DNA from: a bacterium YEK0313
Lineage (GTDB): Bacteria > Pseudomonadota > Alphaproteobacteria > Rhizobiales > Phreatobacteraceae
NCBI GenBank assembly: GCA_000751295.2
Contig: CCMO02000001.1
Span: 3,314,615-3,378,614, forward strand
Direction: 5' to 3'
DNA length: 64,000 nucleotides
Part shown: one piece after another, positions 1-8,140 of the stretch
Numbering within the stretch: position 1 is the first letter of the stretch
How the letters are laid out: each line of letters opens with the position of its first letter
The notes under the pieces: model-generated
What the model was told of the DNA's origin: nothing
The model's input: the letters and a program-made list of their open reading frames with translations, nothing else
Database searches by the model: none
Program-made: the position numbers and the translations under genes

Positions 1-2
1 GG

Positions 3-830
3 AAGTGGCGGTCCCGGCAGACGGTCGAAGATGAGCCGATGGGTCCGAAGGAAAGCCACAGTTCCGTTCTCTCTGCCATCGAGGAGGCCGCGATCGTCGC
101 TCTGCGTGTGCAGGCCCGCCTGCCGCTGGACGACGTCTTCGTCGCGCTGAAGGACGTCATCCCGCATCTGACGCGCTCGTCGCTGCATCGCTGCCTTCAG
201 CGTCACGGAATCTCTCGCCTGCCGAAGGCCGATCGCGAAAAACCGAAGCGGTTCAAGGCCTACGAGATCGGCTACTTCCACATCGACATCGCCGAGCTGC
301 GCTATGAAGGCGGCAAGGCCTGTCTGTTCGTGGCCGTGGACCGGACCTCCAAATTGGTCTTCGCCAGGATCTACCGGAAGGCGACAAAGCTCGTAGCGGC
401 GGGCTTCCTCAAGGCGCTGGTCAGGGCCGTTCCCTACAAGGTCCACACGGTGCTGACGGATAACGGCGTTCAGTTCGTCCAGCACGACAAGAGGGCCGAG
501 GGCGGCTTCCTCGCTCACGCCTTCGGAAGAGCCTGCGCCGAGAACAGCATCGCGCACAGGCTCACCAAGCCCTATCATCCGTGGACCAACGGCCAGGCGG
601 AACGAATGGTCCGAACCATCAAGGACGCCACCGTCCGCACCTTCCACTACGCCTCGATCAACGACCTGAGGCGCCACGTCCGGGACTGGCTGCTGGCCTA
701 CAATTACGCCAAGCAGCTCAAGGCGCTGCGGTTCAGGACCCCGCTTGAGGCCATCAAGCAAATCAGCACCGAAAAGCCAGAGCTGTTCAGCCGTCGGCCA
801 GGCCATGACATGCTGGGACTAAACAGCTAG
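3..830 (+). CDS. IS481-like transposase (5' end outside window)
   Basis: DDE transposase of an insertion sequence. The frame is open from base 3, so the start lies left of the window; the first in-window ATG is at 39. An N-terminal helix-turn-helix region (LTRSSLHRCLQRHGISRLP) is followed by an rve/RNase H-fold core. The likely catalytic acidic residues lie in FHIDIAEL, LTDNGVQF and NGQAERM. The C-terminus NYAKQLKALRFRTPLEAI is typical of IS481-family enzymes. The frame is intact to its stop, so the element may be functional, but its terminal repeats could not be defined and the left end is not visible. Confidence 0.9.
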   Translation, partial: KWRSRQTVEDEPMGPKESHSSVLSAIEEAAIVALRVQARLPLDDVFVALKDVIPHLTRSSLHRCLQRHGISRLPKADREKPKRFKAYEIGYFHIDIAELRYEGGKACLFVAVDRTSKLVFARIYRKATKLVAAGFLKALVRAVPYKVHTVLTDNGVQFVQHDKRAEGGFLAHAFGRACAENSIAHRLTKPYHPWTNGQAERMVRTIKDATVRTFHYASINDLRRHVRDWLLAYNYAKQLKALRFRTPLEAIKQISTEKPELFSRRPGHDMLGLNS

Positions 831-1004
831 GCTTCCCCGATCGCGGCGCCATACCCTGCGAATGCTCAGGTCCGCCGCATGTCCTGGGATCGTGGGGTCG
901 GCCGGTCGGACCGGGCAGGGATGGCCTCTCCCTGTTGCGCCTTGTCCGGCCGGCCACCGTCGCGGCACGACTGCGCCCGCGGCCAACGCTCCGACGTCCC
1001 GTGG

Positions 1005-1397
1005 CTAGTCTTCGAACCGTCCCGCCGCGTCGCGATCGCGCTCGTATCGGCGGGTGAGCGGAAACGGCGGCAGCCAGGCCTCGCGCCGGATGATCCAGCT
1101 TTCGTAGGTCGGCGTCAGTTGGTCCGTCGCGTCCAGCACCCCGACATTGACTTCGATTTCATCTGCGCTCCGCCCGAATACGGACGAGCCGCAGGTGGGG
1201 CAGAAGCAGCGGCCGGCATAGTCGCGCGTCTCGCCTTCGATTGTGACGGCATCCTGAGGAAAGATCGCGGATGCGTGGAAAAGAGCGCCATGATGCTTGC
1301 GGCAGTCGAGGCAATGGCAGAGACCGACCCGATAGGGACGTCCTGATGCCACGATGCGGACATTGCCGCACAGGCAGCTGCCCGTGAACCGGTCCAT
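1005..1397 (-). CDS. GFA/Mss4-like zinc-binding protein
   Basis: A 130-residue protein of the GFA (glutathione-dependent formaldehyde-activating enzyme-like) superfamily. Paired cysteines that would hold zinc are CLCGNV near the N-terminus, CHCLDC around residues 30-35 and CPTCGSSVF around residue 75. Members act on small thiol or aldehyde adducts, but most are biochemically uncharacterised. The start was chosen at the ATG at 1397 because a strong AAGGAGG lies just upstream; the frame extends further 5' without family similarity. It is divergent from the acyl-CoA synthetase at 1666. Confidence 0.8.
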   Translation of the reverse strand: MDRFTGSCLCGNVRIVASGRPYRVGLCHCLDCRKHHGALFHASAIFPQDAVTIEGETRDYAGRCFCPTCGSSVFGRSADEIEVNVGVLDATDQLTPTYESWIIRREAWLPPFPLTRRYERDRDAAGRFED

Positions 1398-1665
1398 GAT
1401 GCGCCTCCTTGACGATCTGGCGGAGGGCCTTTGTGCCGCGAAGGGCAGCCTCGTGGCAATCACCTGCGCCGCGCAGACGGCGCGACGCCCTGCCGGCGCG
1501 CATGACGGGTGATGCGTGCCCCGCTTTGCTTCATGTGCTGTTCGGCCGAGTCGCCAAGCCTCGGCCGGCGCGCTAACCGATGCGGCGTCACGGCCGGCCA
1601 GCACCGCCTGACCCGATATATGTGCCTGCAGCGCGCGCCAGCGACTGAGACCGGGGAGATGTGGC

Positions 1666-3321
1666 ATGACAGAAACACGAGGCGAGACCGTGACTTATGC
1701 CGAAGCCATTGCGCGGTTCAGCCCTGCGGCCGAGGCCGCGGCCCTGTCCGGCAGCCTTGCCGACGGCATCAATGTCTGCGTCGAATGCTGCGACCGGCAT
1801 GCCGCAGGCGGCGGCACGGCGCTGATCTGGGAGAGCCAGGAGGGCCAGCGCGGCACGGTGACCTTCGCGGATCTGCAAGCCCGCGCTGCGCGCTTCGCCA
1901 ATCTCCTCGCGCGTCACGGCGTCGGCCGCGGCGACGTGGTGGCCGGCATGCTGCCGCGCACGCCCGACCTGCTGACCGTCATTCTCGGCACCTGGCGCGC
2001 CGGGGCCGTCTATCAGCCGCTGTTCACGGCCTTCGGGCCCAAGGCCATCGAGCAGCGCTTCGACACGAGCGAAGCCAGGCTGGTGGTCACCAATGCCGCC
2101 AACCGCGCCAAGCTCGACGATGTCGCGAACTGTCCGCCCGTCGTGATGGTCGATGCTCCACGCCCGAGCGACATCGACTTTCACGCCGCGCTCGCCGCCG
2201 AAGCCGACCAGTTCGAGCCGGTCATGCTGACCGGCGAAGACCGCTTCCTGATGATGTCCACATCCGGCACGACCGGCGCGCCGAAGGGCGTTCCGGTGCC
2301 GATCAAGGCGCTGCTGTCGTTCCAGGTCTATATGCGCGACGCGGTCGACCTCAGGCCCGAGGACGTGTTCTGGAACATTGCCGATCCGGGCTGGGCCTAC
2401 GGCCTCTACTATGCGGTGACCGGGCCGCTGCTGATGGGGCACGCCACCACCTTCTACGACGGGCCGTTCACCGCCGACAGCACCTATGCGATGATTGCGC
2501 GCTACGGCATCACCAATCTCGCGGGCGCCCCGACCGCCTACCGATTGCTGATGGCGGCGGGACCGGCGGCGGCCGAGGCCGTCAAGGGGCGGCTGCGCGT
2601 CGTCTCCAGCGCCGGCGAACCGCTCAATCCGGCCGTCATCACCTGGTTCCGCGATCATCTCGCCGTGCCGATCCACGACCACTACGGCCAGACCGAGACC
2701 GGCATGGTGGTGGTCAATCATCATCGCCTGAAACACGCGGTGCATGCCGGTTCTGCCGGCCTGGCCACGCCCGGCATCCGGATCGTCGTGCTGTCGGCCG
2801 ACGGTCGGGAATTGCCGCCCGGCGAACCGGGAGAACTCGCCACCGATCTCGCCCGCTCGCCGCTGCACTGGTTCTCCGGCTACTGGAAAAAGGAGACGCC
2901 GAGCATCGCCGGCGGCTACTACCGGTCGGGCGATTTCGTCCAGATGGAGCCGGACGGCACCTTCACCTATGTCGGCCGGAGCGATGACGTCATCACCTCC
3001 TCGGGCTACCGCATCGGTCCCTTCGACGTCGAGAGCGCCCTGGTCGAGCATCCCGCGGTGATCGAGGCCGCCGTCATCGGCGTGCCGGACCCGCAGCGCA
3101 CGGAAATCGTCAAGGCCTTCGTGGTGCTGGTCGACACGGTCGTCGGCGATGCCGCGCTTGCCGACGAGCTTCGGCTCCATGTGAAGGGCCGGCTGTCCGC
3201 CCATGCCTATCCGCGCGACATCGCATTCGTCACGCAGTTGCCGAAGACGCCGAGCGGCAAGGTGCAGCGCTTCCTGCTGCGGCAGGCCGAGATCGACAAG
3301 ATCCGGAAGGCCGACGCCTGA
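1666..3321 (+). CDS. AMP-dependent acyl-CoA synthetase
   Basis: A 551-residue ANL-superfamily enzyme that adenylates a carboxylic acid and transfers it to CoA. The P-loop STSGTTGAPKG lies near residue 200. YGQTETG, the hinge motif GRSDDVITSSGYRIGP and the C-terminal lysine in LPKTPSGK (about residue 530) are all present, so the active site is complete. The layout resembles acetate or medium-chain acyl-CoA synthetases (ACSM-like) more than long-chain FadD. The exact substrate cannot be read from the sequence. The gene stands alone, converging with the glutathione transferase gene across a GC-rich hairpin. Confidence 0.88.
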   Translation: MTETRGETVTYAEAIARFSPAAEAAALSGSLADGINVCVECCDRHAAGGGTALIWESQEGQRGTVTFADLQARAARFANLLARHGVGRGDVVAGMLPRTPDLLTVILGTWRAGAVYQPLFTAFGPKAIEQRFDTSEARLVVTNAANRAKLDDVANCPPVVMVDAPRPSDIDFHAALAAEADQFEPVMLTGEDRFLMMSTSGTTGAPKGVPVPIKALLSFQVYMRDAVDLRPEDVFWNIADPGWAYGLYYAVTGPLLMGHATTFYDGPFTADSTYAMIARYGITNLAGAPTAYRLLMAAGPAAAEAVKGRLRVVSSAGEPLNPAVITWFRDHLAVPIHDHYGQTETGMVVVNHHRLKHAVHAGSAGLATPGIRIVVLSADGRELPPGEPGELATDLARSPLHWFSGYWKKETPSIAGGYYRSGDFVQMEPDGTFTYVGRSDDVITSSGYRIGPFDVESALVEHPAVIEAAVIGVPDPQRTEIVKAFVVLVDTVVGDAALADELRLHVKGRLSAHAYPRDIAFVTQLPKTPSGKVQRFLLRQAEIDKIRKADA

Positions 3322-3344
3322 TCGGCACCGCGGAGGCCAGGCAA

Positions 3345-3373
3345 GCGCCCCGCGCGGATGTCCGGCGGGGCGC
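3345..3373. terminator. GC-rich hairpin between convergent genes
   Basis: A perfect 9-bp stem, GCGCCCCGC (3345-3353) with GCGGGGCGC (3365-3373), sits in the 60-bp gap between two convergent genes. There is no T-tract, so termination is inferred from position only. Confidence 0.4.
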
Positions 3374-3381
3374 AGGGGCCG

Positions 3382-3993
3382 TCAGGCCTTGATAAGGCCT
3401 TCGGCGATCATCGCGGCCTTGACCGCCGGCCGCTCGGCGACACGCTTCTGGAACGCCAGCAGCGACGGGAACTCGGACAGGTCGAGCTTCAGGATGCGGG
3501 CCCAGTTGGTCACCGTGAAGAGATAGGCGTCCGCCGCAGTGAAATCGTTGCCGAGCAGGAAGGGCTGGCCGGCGAGGATCTTCTCGATGAGGCCGTAGCG
3601 CCGGCGGAGATACGCCTCCCGCTCCGTGCGGGTTTCCGCCACCGTATCGGGCCGGAACAGCGGGCTGTAGGTCTTGTGGATCTCGGTCGAGATATAGTTC
3701 AGCATTTCCTGCAGGCGCGAGCGCGCCATGGTGCCGTTGGCAGGGGCAATGGTCGAGCCGGGCTTCTGATCCGCGAGATATTGCGAGATGGCCGGGCCCT
3801 CTGTGAGCACATCGCCGCTGTCGAGCTGGAGGGCCGGCACCGACCCCTTCGGATTGACCGCGAAATAGTCGGCCCCCGCCTCGGTGGTCTTGGTGGCGAG
3901 CGCGACCTTTTCCAGCTGAAGCGGCAGTCCCAGCTCCTGCGCGACGATATGCGGGGCGAGCGAACAGGCGCCGGGAGAATAATACAGCTTCAT
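3382..3993 (-). CDS. gstA: Glutathione S-transferase
   Basis: A cytosolic glutathione transferase of 203 residues, the usual length for beta-class bacterial enzymes. The N-terminal thioredoxin fold begins MKLYYSPGACSLAPH, with the Tyr/Ser/Cys active-site region of GstA-type proteins. NPKGSVPALQL carries the cis-proline that binds glutathione, and LTEGPAISQYLAD completes the G-site. The all-helical C-terminal domain follows, with FTAADAYLFTVTNW. The ATG at 3993 was chosen over the longer open frame because the family N-terminus begins exactly there and a GAGGAG lies upstream. The likely role is detoxification of electrophiles or peroxides. Confidence 0.92.
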   Translation of the reverse strand: MKLYYSPGACSLAPHIVAQELGLPLQLEKVALATKTTEAGADYFAVNPKGSVPALQLDSGDVLTEGPAISQYLADQKPGSTIAPANGTMARSRLQEMLNYISTEIHKTYSPLFRPDTVAETRTEREAYLRRRYGLIEKILAGQPFLLGNDFTAADAYLFTVTNWARILKLDLSEFPSLLAFQKRVAERPAVKAAMIAEGLIKA

Positions 3994-4310
3994 GGACGAA
4001 AGCTCCTCGTAGGAAATGCCGGACCGAGACGCCGGCCGGCAGCGTGAAGGCAAGTTCGATCTACCATAGCCCCTGCGGAGAGGTGACGGCATCTGTGTCG
4101 AGCGGCCGATGCGATGGAAACCGTTCTCTCGGCCTGGCACGGCCGCTAGGATCGCCGATCACGGCCGTGGCTGTGCGGAACCCGGCCGGCGGCTCTCCCG
4201 GAAAACGTGCAGCAGCGCGCCAGCGGCACGCCGGCCGGCTCGACGATCCGACGGCGAGCACTAACGTGCGGCTGCAGTGCGCCGAGAACGCACGTCAGGG
4301 GGGTACCATC
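3994..4310. other. Divergent intergenic region
   Basis: About 317 bases between the divergent glutathione transferase and lipoprotein genes. It must hold both promoters. Frames here are open but show no family similarity or ribosome-binding site, and no clear operator was seen. Confidence 0.4.
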
Positions 4311-5000
4311 ATGCGTAGGGTCATGTCCGCCGTGCTCGCGGCGGCAATGCTGGCTGGCTGCGTCACGACCGACCGCGTGTCATTCCGGCCGACAACCGCC
4401 TCGCAAATGCCGATCTACCGCGACGGCCGATCGGCCATCGTCTCGACCGGATCGTTGACGCGGGTGGTGATCAGCCCGAAGCTGCGCGAGCAGACGCGCG
4501 GGCAGCGGCCGATCTTTGTCGTCGCCATCCAGAATGGCGGGTCGGCGCCGGTCAATTTCACCCTGGCCACGGTCAATGCCGAGCTCAATGTCGGCGGCGC
4601 GCCGCGCCCGCTCCAGGTGATCAGCTACGAGCAGCTCGTCCAGGAGGAGCGCACCGCCCAGGTCGCCGGCCTCATTCTCGGCGCCGTCATGGTCGGTGCG
4701 GGCGCGGCGGTCGCCTCCGGCCGACCGACCTACCGCAACGCCGTCCCCGCCGGATCGCTCGCCGGCGCCGGTACGGCGACCATGATCGCATCAGCCGACC
4801 GCGGCGAAGAGGCGATCGCCCGCTTCGAAGAAACCGTGATGAAGGATCACACGGTGCTGCCGGGCGAATGGTTCGGCGGCCAGATGCATCTGGAAGCGCC
4901 GCGCGACGTGCCCCGTGAGCAGGTGGCGAACTATCGCCTGGTCATCCGGCTCGGCCCGGATACGCATACATTCGACATCGCCCAGACGCCGGCGCCTTAG
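4311..5000 (+). CDS. Putative lipoprotein of unknown function
   Basis: A 229-residue exported protein. The start at 4311 gives a lipoprotein signal peptide (MRRVMSAVLAAAMLAGC), with the lipobox LAGC placing the lipidated Cys at residue 17. The mature part has a beta-rich stretch that looks Ig-like (REQTRGQRPIFVVAIQNGGS), then a hydrophobic glycine/alanine segment around residues 120-140 (LILGAVMVGAGAAVASG), and a C-terminal sandwich region ending in THTFDIAQTPAP. I recognise no family. It probably sits in the outer membrane or on the periplasmic face. Confidence 0.7.
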   Translation: MRRVMSAVLAAAMLAGCVTTDRVSFRPTTASQMPIYRDGRSAIVSTGSLTRVVISPKLREQTRGQRPIFVVAIQNGGSAPVNFTLATVNAELNVGGAPRPLQVISYEQLVQEERTAQVAGLILGAVMVGAGAAVASGRPTYRNAVPAGSLAGAGTATMIASADRGEEAIARFEETVMKDHTVLPGEWFGGQMHLEAPRDVPREQVANYRLVIRLGPDTHTFDIAQTPAP

Positions 5001-5055
5001 CCGGACGACGGGGCCGCGACGGGAGAAACCGCCCCTGGCCGGCGATCCCCCCAAC

Positions 5056-5082
5056 AAAAATGGCCCCGGAAGGGGCCATTTC
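5056..5082 (-). terminator. Rho-independent terminator of rpmG
   Basis: On the minus strand AAATGGCCCC pairs with GGGGCCATTT around a four-base loop and runs into a short T-stretch, about 30 bases past the rpmG stop. The hairpin is symmetric and could also stop the upstream plus-strand lipoprotein transcript. Confidence 0.8.
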
Positions 5083-5113
5083 AGCATGCGCGGAAAAGTC
5101 GGTCGAAGCCGTC

Positions 5114-5281
5114 TTACTTGATCTTGGCTTCCTTGAACTCGACGTGCTTGCGCGCGACCGGGTCGTACTTCTTCTTCGACAGCTTGTCGGTCATGGTGCG
5201 GGAGTTCTTCTGGGTGACATAGAAGAAGCCGGTATCCGCGGTCGACACGAGTTTGATCTTGATGGTGGCGGCCTTGGCCAT
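5114..5281 (-). CDS. rpmG: 50S ribosomal protein L33
   Basis: A 55-residue ribosomal protein of the large subunit. The sequence starts MAKAATIKIKLVSTADTGFF and contains the family signature YVTQKNSRTMTDKLSKKKYD, then KHVEFKEAKIK. This form lacks the CxxC zinc-ribbon pairs of some L33 proteins, as is usual in alphaproteobacteria. It is a single gene followed by a strong terminator. Annotators often miss it because longer frames overlap it in the same region. Confidence 0.97.
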   Translation of the reverse strand: MAKAATIKIKLVSTADTGFFYVTQKNSRTMTDKLSKKKYDPVARKHVEFKEAKIK

Positions 5282-5390
5282 TTTCGTCCTCGCGAGAAAA
5301 ACGTCGCCGAACGATGGGAATAGCAGGCGCATGCCCGCCGCGTCGCCGCCGGCTGATTGGGCGTCGATGTGACAGGTCGCGCCCCGCTTG

Positions 5391-6512
5391 TCAAGGAAAA
5401 GGCGCGGCGGCGACACCCGCCGGCATGCCGAACCGCGGCGCGCCGGCGGGCGCCTTGGGCATGGTGCCCGGCCTTTGCGGGTGAGTCGCCTCGGCGACGC
5501 CGGCAATGACCGACACCGCGACCGATGCCGCCTCCAGCCGCGCCGAAACCGCCGCAGCGAGGGGATTCGCACGAGCATCCCCCTGGATCAGCAAGGCGGT
5601 CTCGCGGCCGGAACGGGCGAGGCGAGCGAGAAGCGCTGCGATCGCACCGGCATCCGCGCCGCCGACATCGAAGCGCCGGGCCTCCCGCCGGGCGAGATCG
5701 AGGCACGCCGAAAGGCAAGGCCCCTGATGGACGATCACATCGGCGGCCAGCAGCGCCCGCGCCGCCTTGAGCGTGACGAGGTCCGCCTCGCCCGGTCCGG
5801 CGCCGACCAGAATCACCCGGCCGCCCGGCGGCGCCGTCACGACGTCCGGGACGAGCAGCCAGTCGAGGTCGCCTGGCGCCGGCGGCGTGCCCGCGCCATC
5901 GAGCGCCATGGTGGCAAAGCGTGACCAGAGCCGCCGCCGCGCCGTGGCGGGAAGGCCGCGCGCCATGATGCGAGGCCGCCAGTTCCTGGCCGCGGCGGCC
6001 CAGGCGGCAATGCCGGGCGGCAGCAGCGCCTCGATTCGGCTGCGCACCTGCTGGCCGAAGACCGGCGCCGCGCCGTCGGTCGCGATGCCGATGACGAGCG
6101 GCGAACGGTTGACGATGCCGCCGAAGCTGAAATCGCAAAGCGCGGGCCTGTCGACCAGGTTGACCGGAACGCCGGCGGCGCGCGCCGCGGCCCGAAAGGC
6201 TTCGGCTTCCGCATCGGCGGCAAAGGCCCCGACCGCGATCGCCATTCCGTCGAGACAGGCGCGATCCCAGCCGCCCCCGCGGAGATCGATGGCGCCGTCC
6301 GGCCAGCGCGCGGCGAGGCTGCAGAGCATATCCCCTGGTGCCTCCGCCGCGACCAGGACGCGTGCGCCGGCGGCGGCCAGCAGTTCGGCCTTCCAGGCCG
6401 CCGCCTCGCAGCCGCCGGCCACCAGGACCCGCCGCCCGCGAAGCTGCCAGAACAGCGGCAGGACCGCCAGCGGCCCGATCCGGCCTCGATCCTCGGCTGC
6501 GGCATCGATCAT
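5391..6512 (-). CDS. cysG: Siroheme synthase-like CysG with shortened methyltransferase domain
   Basis: Makes siroheme, the cofactor of the reductase encoded upstream in the operon. The N-terminal half is a precorrin-2 dehydrogenase/ferrochelatase domain (RRVLVAGGCEAAAWKAELL, NLVDRPALCDFSFGGIVNRSPL, IGIATDGAAPVFGQQVR). The C-terminal half starts like uroporphyrinogen-III methyltransferase (ILVGAGPGEADLVTLKAARALL, VIVHQGPCLSACLDL), but only about 155 residues are present where about 245 are usual. The SAM-binding second half is missing. The ATG at 6512 has GAGG six bases upstream; a TTG at 6524 overlapping the cysJ stop as TTGA is an alternative start. Confidence 0.8.
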   Translation of the reverse strand: MIDAAAEDRGRIGPLAVLPLFWQLRGRRVLVAGGCEAAAWKAELLAAAGARVLVAAEAPGDMLCSLAARWPDGAIDLRGGGWDRACLDGMAIAVGAFAADAEAEAFRAAARAAGVPVNLVDRPALCDFSFGGIVNRSPLVIGIATDGAAPVFGQQVRSRIEALLPPGIAAWAAAARNWRPRIMARGLPATARRRLWSRFATMALDGAGTPPAPGDLDWLLVPDVVTAPPGGRVILVGAGPGEADLVTLKAARALLAADVIVHQGPCLSACLDLARREARRFDVGGADAGAIAALLARLARSGRETALLIQGDARANPLAAAVSARLEAASVAVSVIAGVAEATHPQRPGTMPKAPAGAPRFGMPAGVAAAPFP

Positions 6513-6520
6513 TGCGGACC

Positions 6521-8140
6521 TCAATAGACGTCTGCCTGATAACGGCCGGCCTTTTTCAGCCCCTGCACGAAGGCCACCGCCTCGTCGACGGAGCGCGCGC
6601 CGTGCCGCGCGACGATGTCGACCAGCGCAGCTTCGACGTCACGCGCCATGCGCTTGGCGTCGCCGCAGACGTAGAAATGGGCACCGTCGGCAAGCCAGCG
6701 CCAGAGATCCTGGCCGTTTTCACGCATCCGGTCCTGAACGTAGACCTTTTCCGTTCCGTCCCGCGACCAGGCCAGCGACAGGCGCGTCAGCAGCCCGGCC
6801 TTCTTCATCGCCGCGAACTCGTCGGCATAGAAGAAGTCGGTCGCCTGGCGCTGATGGCCATAGAACAGCCAGTTCGGTCCGCTCGCGCCGCCGGCGCCGC
6901 GATCCTGCAGAAAGGCACGGAACGGCGCGATGCCAGTTCCGGGACCGACCATGATGATCGGCACGGCGGGATCGGCGGGCAAGGCGAAGCCGTGCGCCCG
7001 CTGCACATAGACCTGCACGGCCTCGCCGGCACGGGCCCGCTCGCTCAGATAGGTCGAGGCGAGCCCCAGCCGCTGCCGCCGGCCGATCCGGTAGCGCACC
7101 GCGTCGACGGTCAGCGACACCCGGCCGGGCAGGGCCTTGATCGAGGAGGAGATGGAATAGAGCCGCGGCTGCAAAGGTTCGAGGGCTTCGACGAAGACTT
7201 CCGCGTGGGGCCTGACGCCGGCAAACTTCTGCAGGACCGCCATGACGTCCAGGTGGGCGGCATCGCCGTCCGGATCCTCGCCGGCCGCGAGTGCCCGCGC
7301 CTTGGCGCGCTGGGCGCCACCGGTCAGGAACGACACGAGCTCGAACAGCTGGTCGGGTGCCGGCGCGAGCGAGAGATCCTCGATCAGCAGGTCGCGCAGC
7401 GTCTTGCCGCGCACCGGCGCGATGGGCGAGGCGCCGATCAGCGCAATGACCTGATCGACGAGCCCCGGATCGTTGCGGGCGAAGACGCCGAAGGCATCGC
7501 CGACCACATAGTCGAGGCCGCTGTCGCTGAGGTCGAATTCGATATGGAAGGTCTGTTTTTCGGAGCCTTCCGCATTGAGCCGGCGACGCGTCAGGAAGCG
7601 AGCGGCGATCGGGGCTTCGCGCGACCGGCCGGGCACCAGGATCTTGACGGGCTCGGGCGCCGCGCTGGCTGTCGCCGGAACGGGCAGGGCGGTGGCTGCC
7701 GGCGCCGCGCCGATCTCCGGCGCCAGCGCTTTCAGCATGCGCAGCGTCTCCTTGCCTCCCGGCACGCACAGATTGAGCCGCTCTTCCGCCTTGCCGGCCA
7801 GCGCATTGGCATAGTCGGCGCAGTTGTAGCCGCACTGCCCGCAATCCTGCTGCGCCATGGCCGCCATCAGGCGCGGCGCGATCGGCTGGCCGTCGGCAAG
7901 CCGCATGCGCTCGTCGAGCGGCATGGAGGGATCATGCCAGGGCGCGGCATCGTTGCTGGCGAGCGCCGCGGGCGCCGCTGCGCCCGTATCGGCTGGCGCG
8001 GCCATGCCGACCGCGCCAGGCACGCCGCCGGGCGCGAGCGCGGCCGAGAAGAAGCCGGAGAGCCAGGCGCGCTGCTCGGGCGAGAACGGCGCGCTCTCCG
8101 GCACCAGGGCAAGGATCGGCGTCACCGGCTGCGCGGTCAT
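6521..8140 (-). CDS. cysJ: CysJ-like sulfite reductase flavoprotein with N-terminal Fe-S domain
   Basis: NADPH-dependent electron donor, probably for the sulfite/nitrite reductase encoded upstream. It is 539 residues and lacks the FMN flavodoxin domain of E. coli CysJ. In its place an iron-sulfur domain with QDCGQCGYNCADYA and LNLCVPGGKE lies around residues 97-130, after a low-complexity start. The FAD domain has the RLYSISSS motif near residue 325. The NADPH domain has GPGTGIAPFRAFL near residue 395, a C-terminal YVCGDAKRMARDVE and the terminal aromatic in YQADVY. Its start overlaps the nirA stop (ATGA), so the two are translationally coupled. Confidence 0.88.
   Translation of the reverse strand: MTAQPVTPILALVPESAPFSPEQRAWLSGFFSAALAPGGVPGAVGMAAPADTGAAAPAALASNDAAPWHDPSMPLDERMRLADGQPIAPRLMAAMAQQDCGQCGYNCADYANALAGKAEERLNLCVPGGKETLRMLKALAPEIGAAPAATALPVPATASAAPEPVKILVPGRSREAPIAARFLTRRRLNAEGSEKQTFHIEFDLSDSGLDYVVGDAFGVFARNDPGLVDQVIALIGASPIAPVRGKTLRDLLIEDLSLAPAPDQLFELVSFLTGGAQRAKARALAAGEDPDGDAAHLDVMAVLQKFAGVRPHAEVFVEALEPLQPRLYSISSSIKALPGRVSLTVDAVRYRIGRRQRLGLASTYLSERARAGEAVQVYVQRAHGFALPADPAVPIIMVGPGTGIAPFRAFLQDRGAGGASGPNWLFYGHQRQATDFFYADEFAAMKKAGLLTRLSLAWSRDGTEKVYVQDRMRENGQDLWRWLADGAHFYVCGDAKRMARDVEAALVDIVARHGARSVDEAVAFVQGLKKAGRYQADVY

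Noticed and set aside
1588..3204. A 538-codon minus-strand frame
   Set aside because: Antisense to the acyl-CoA synthetase; its sequence is low-complexity and has no family motifs.
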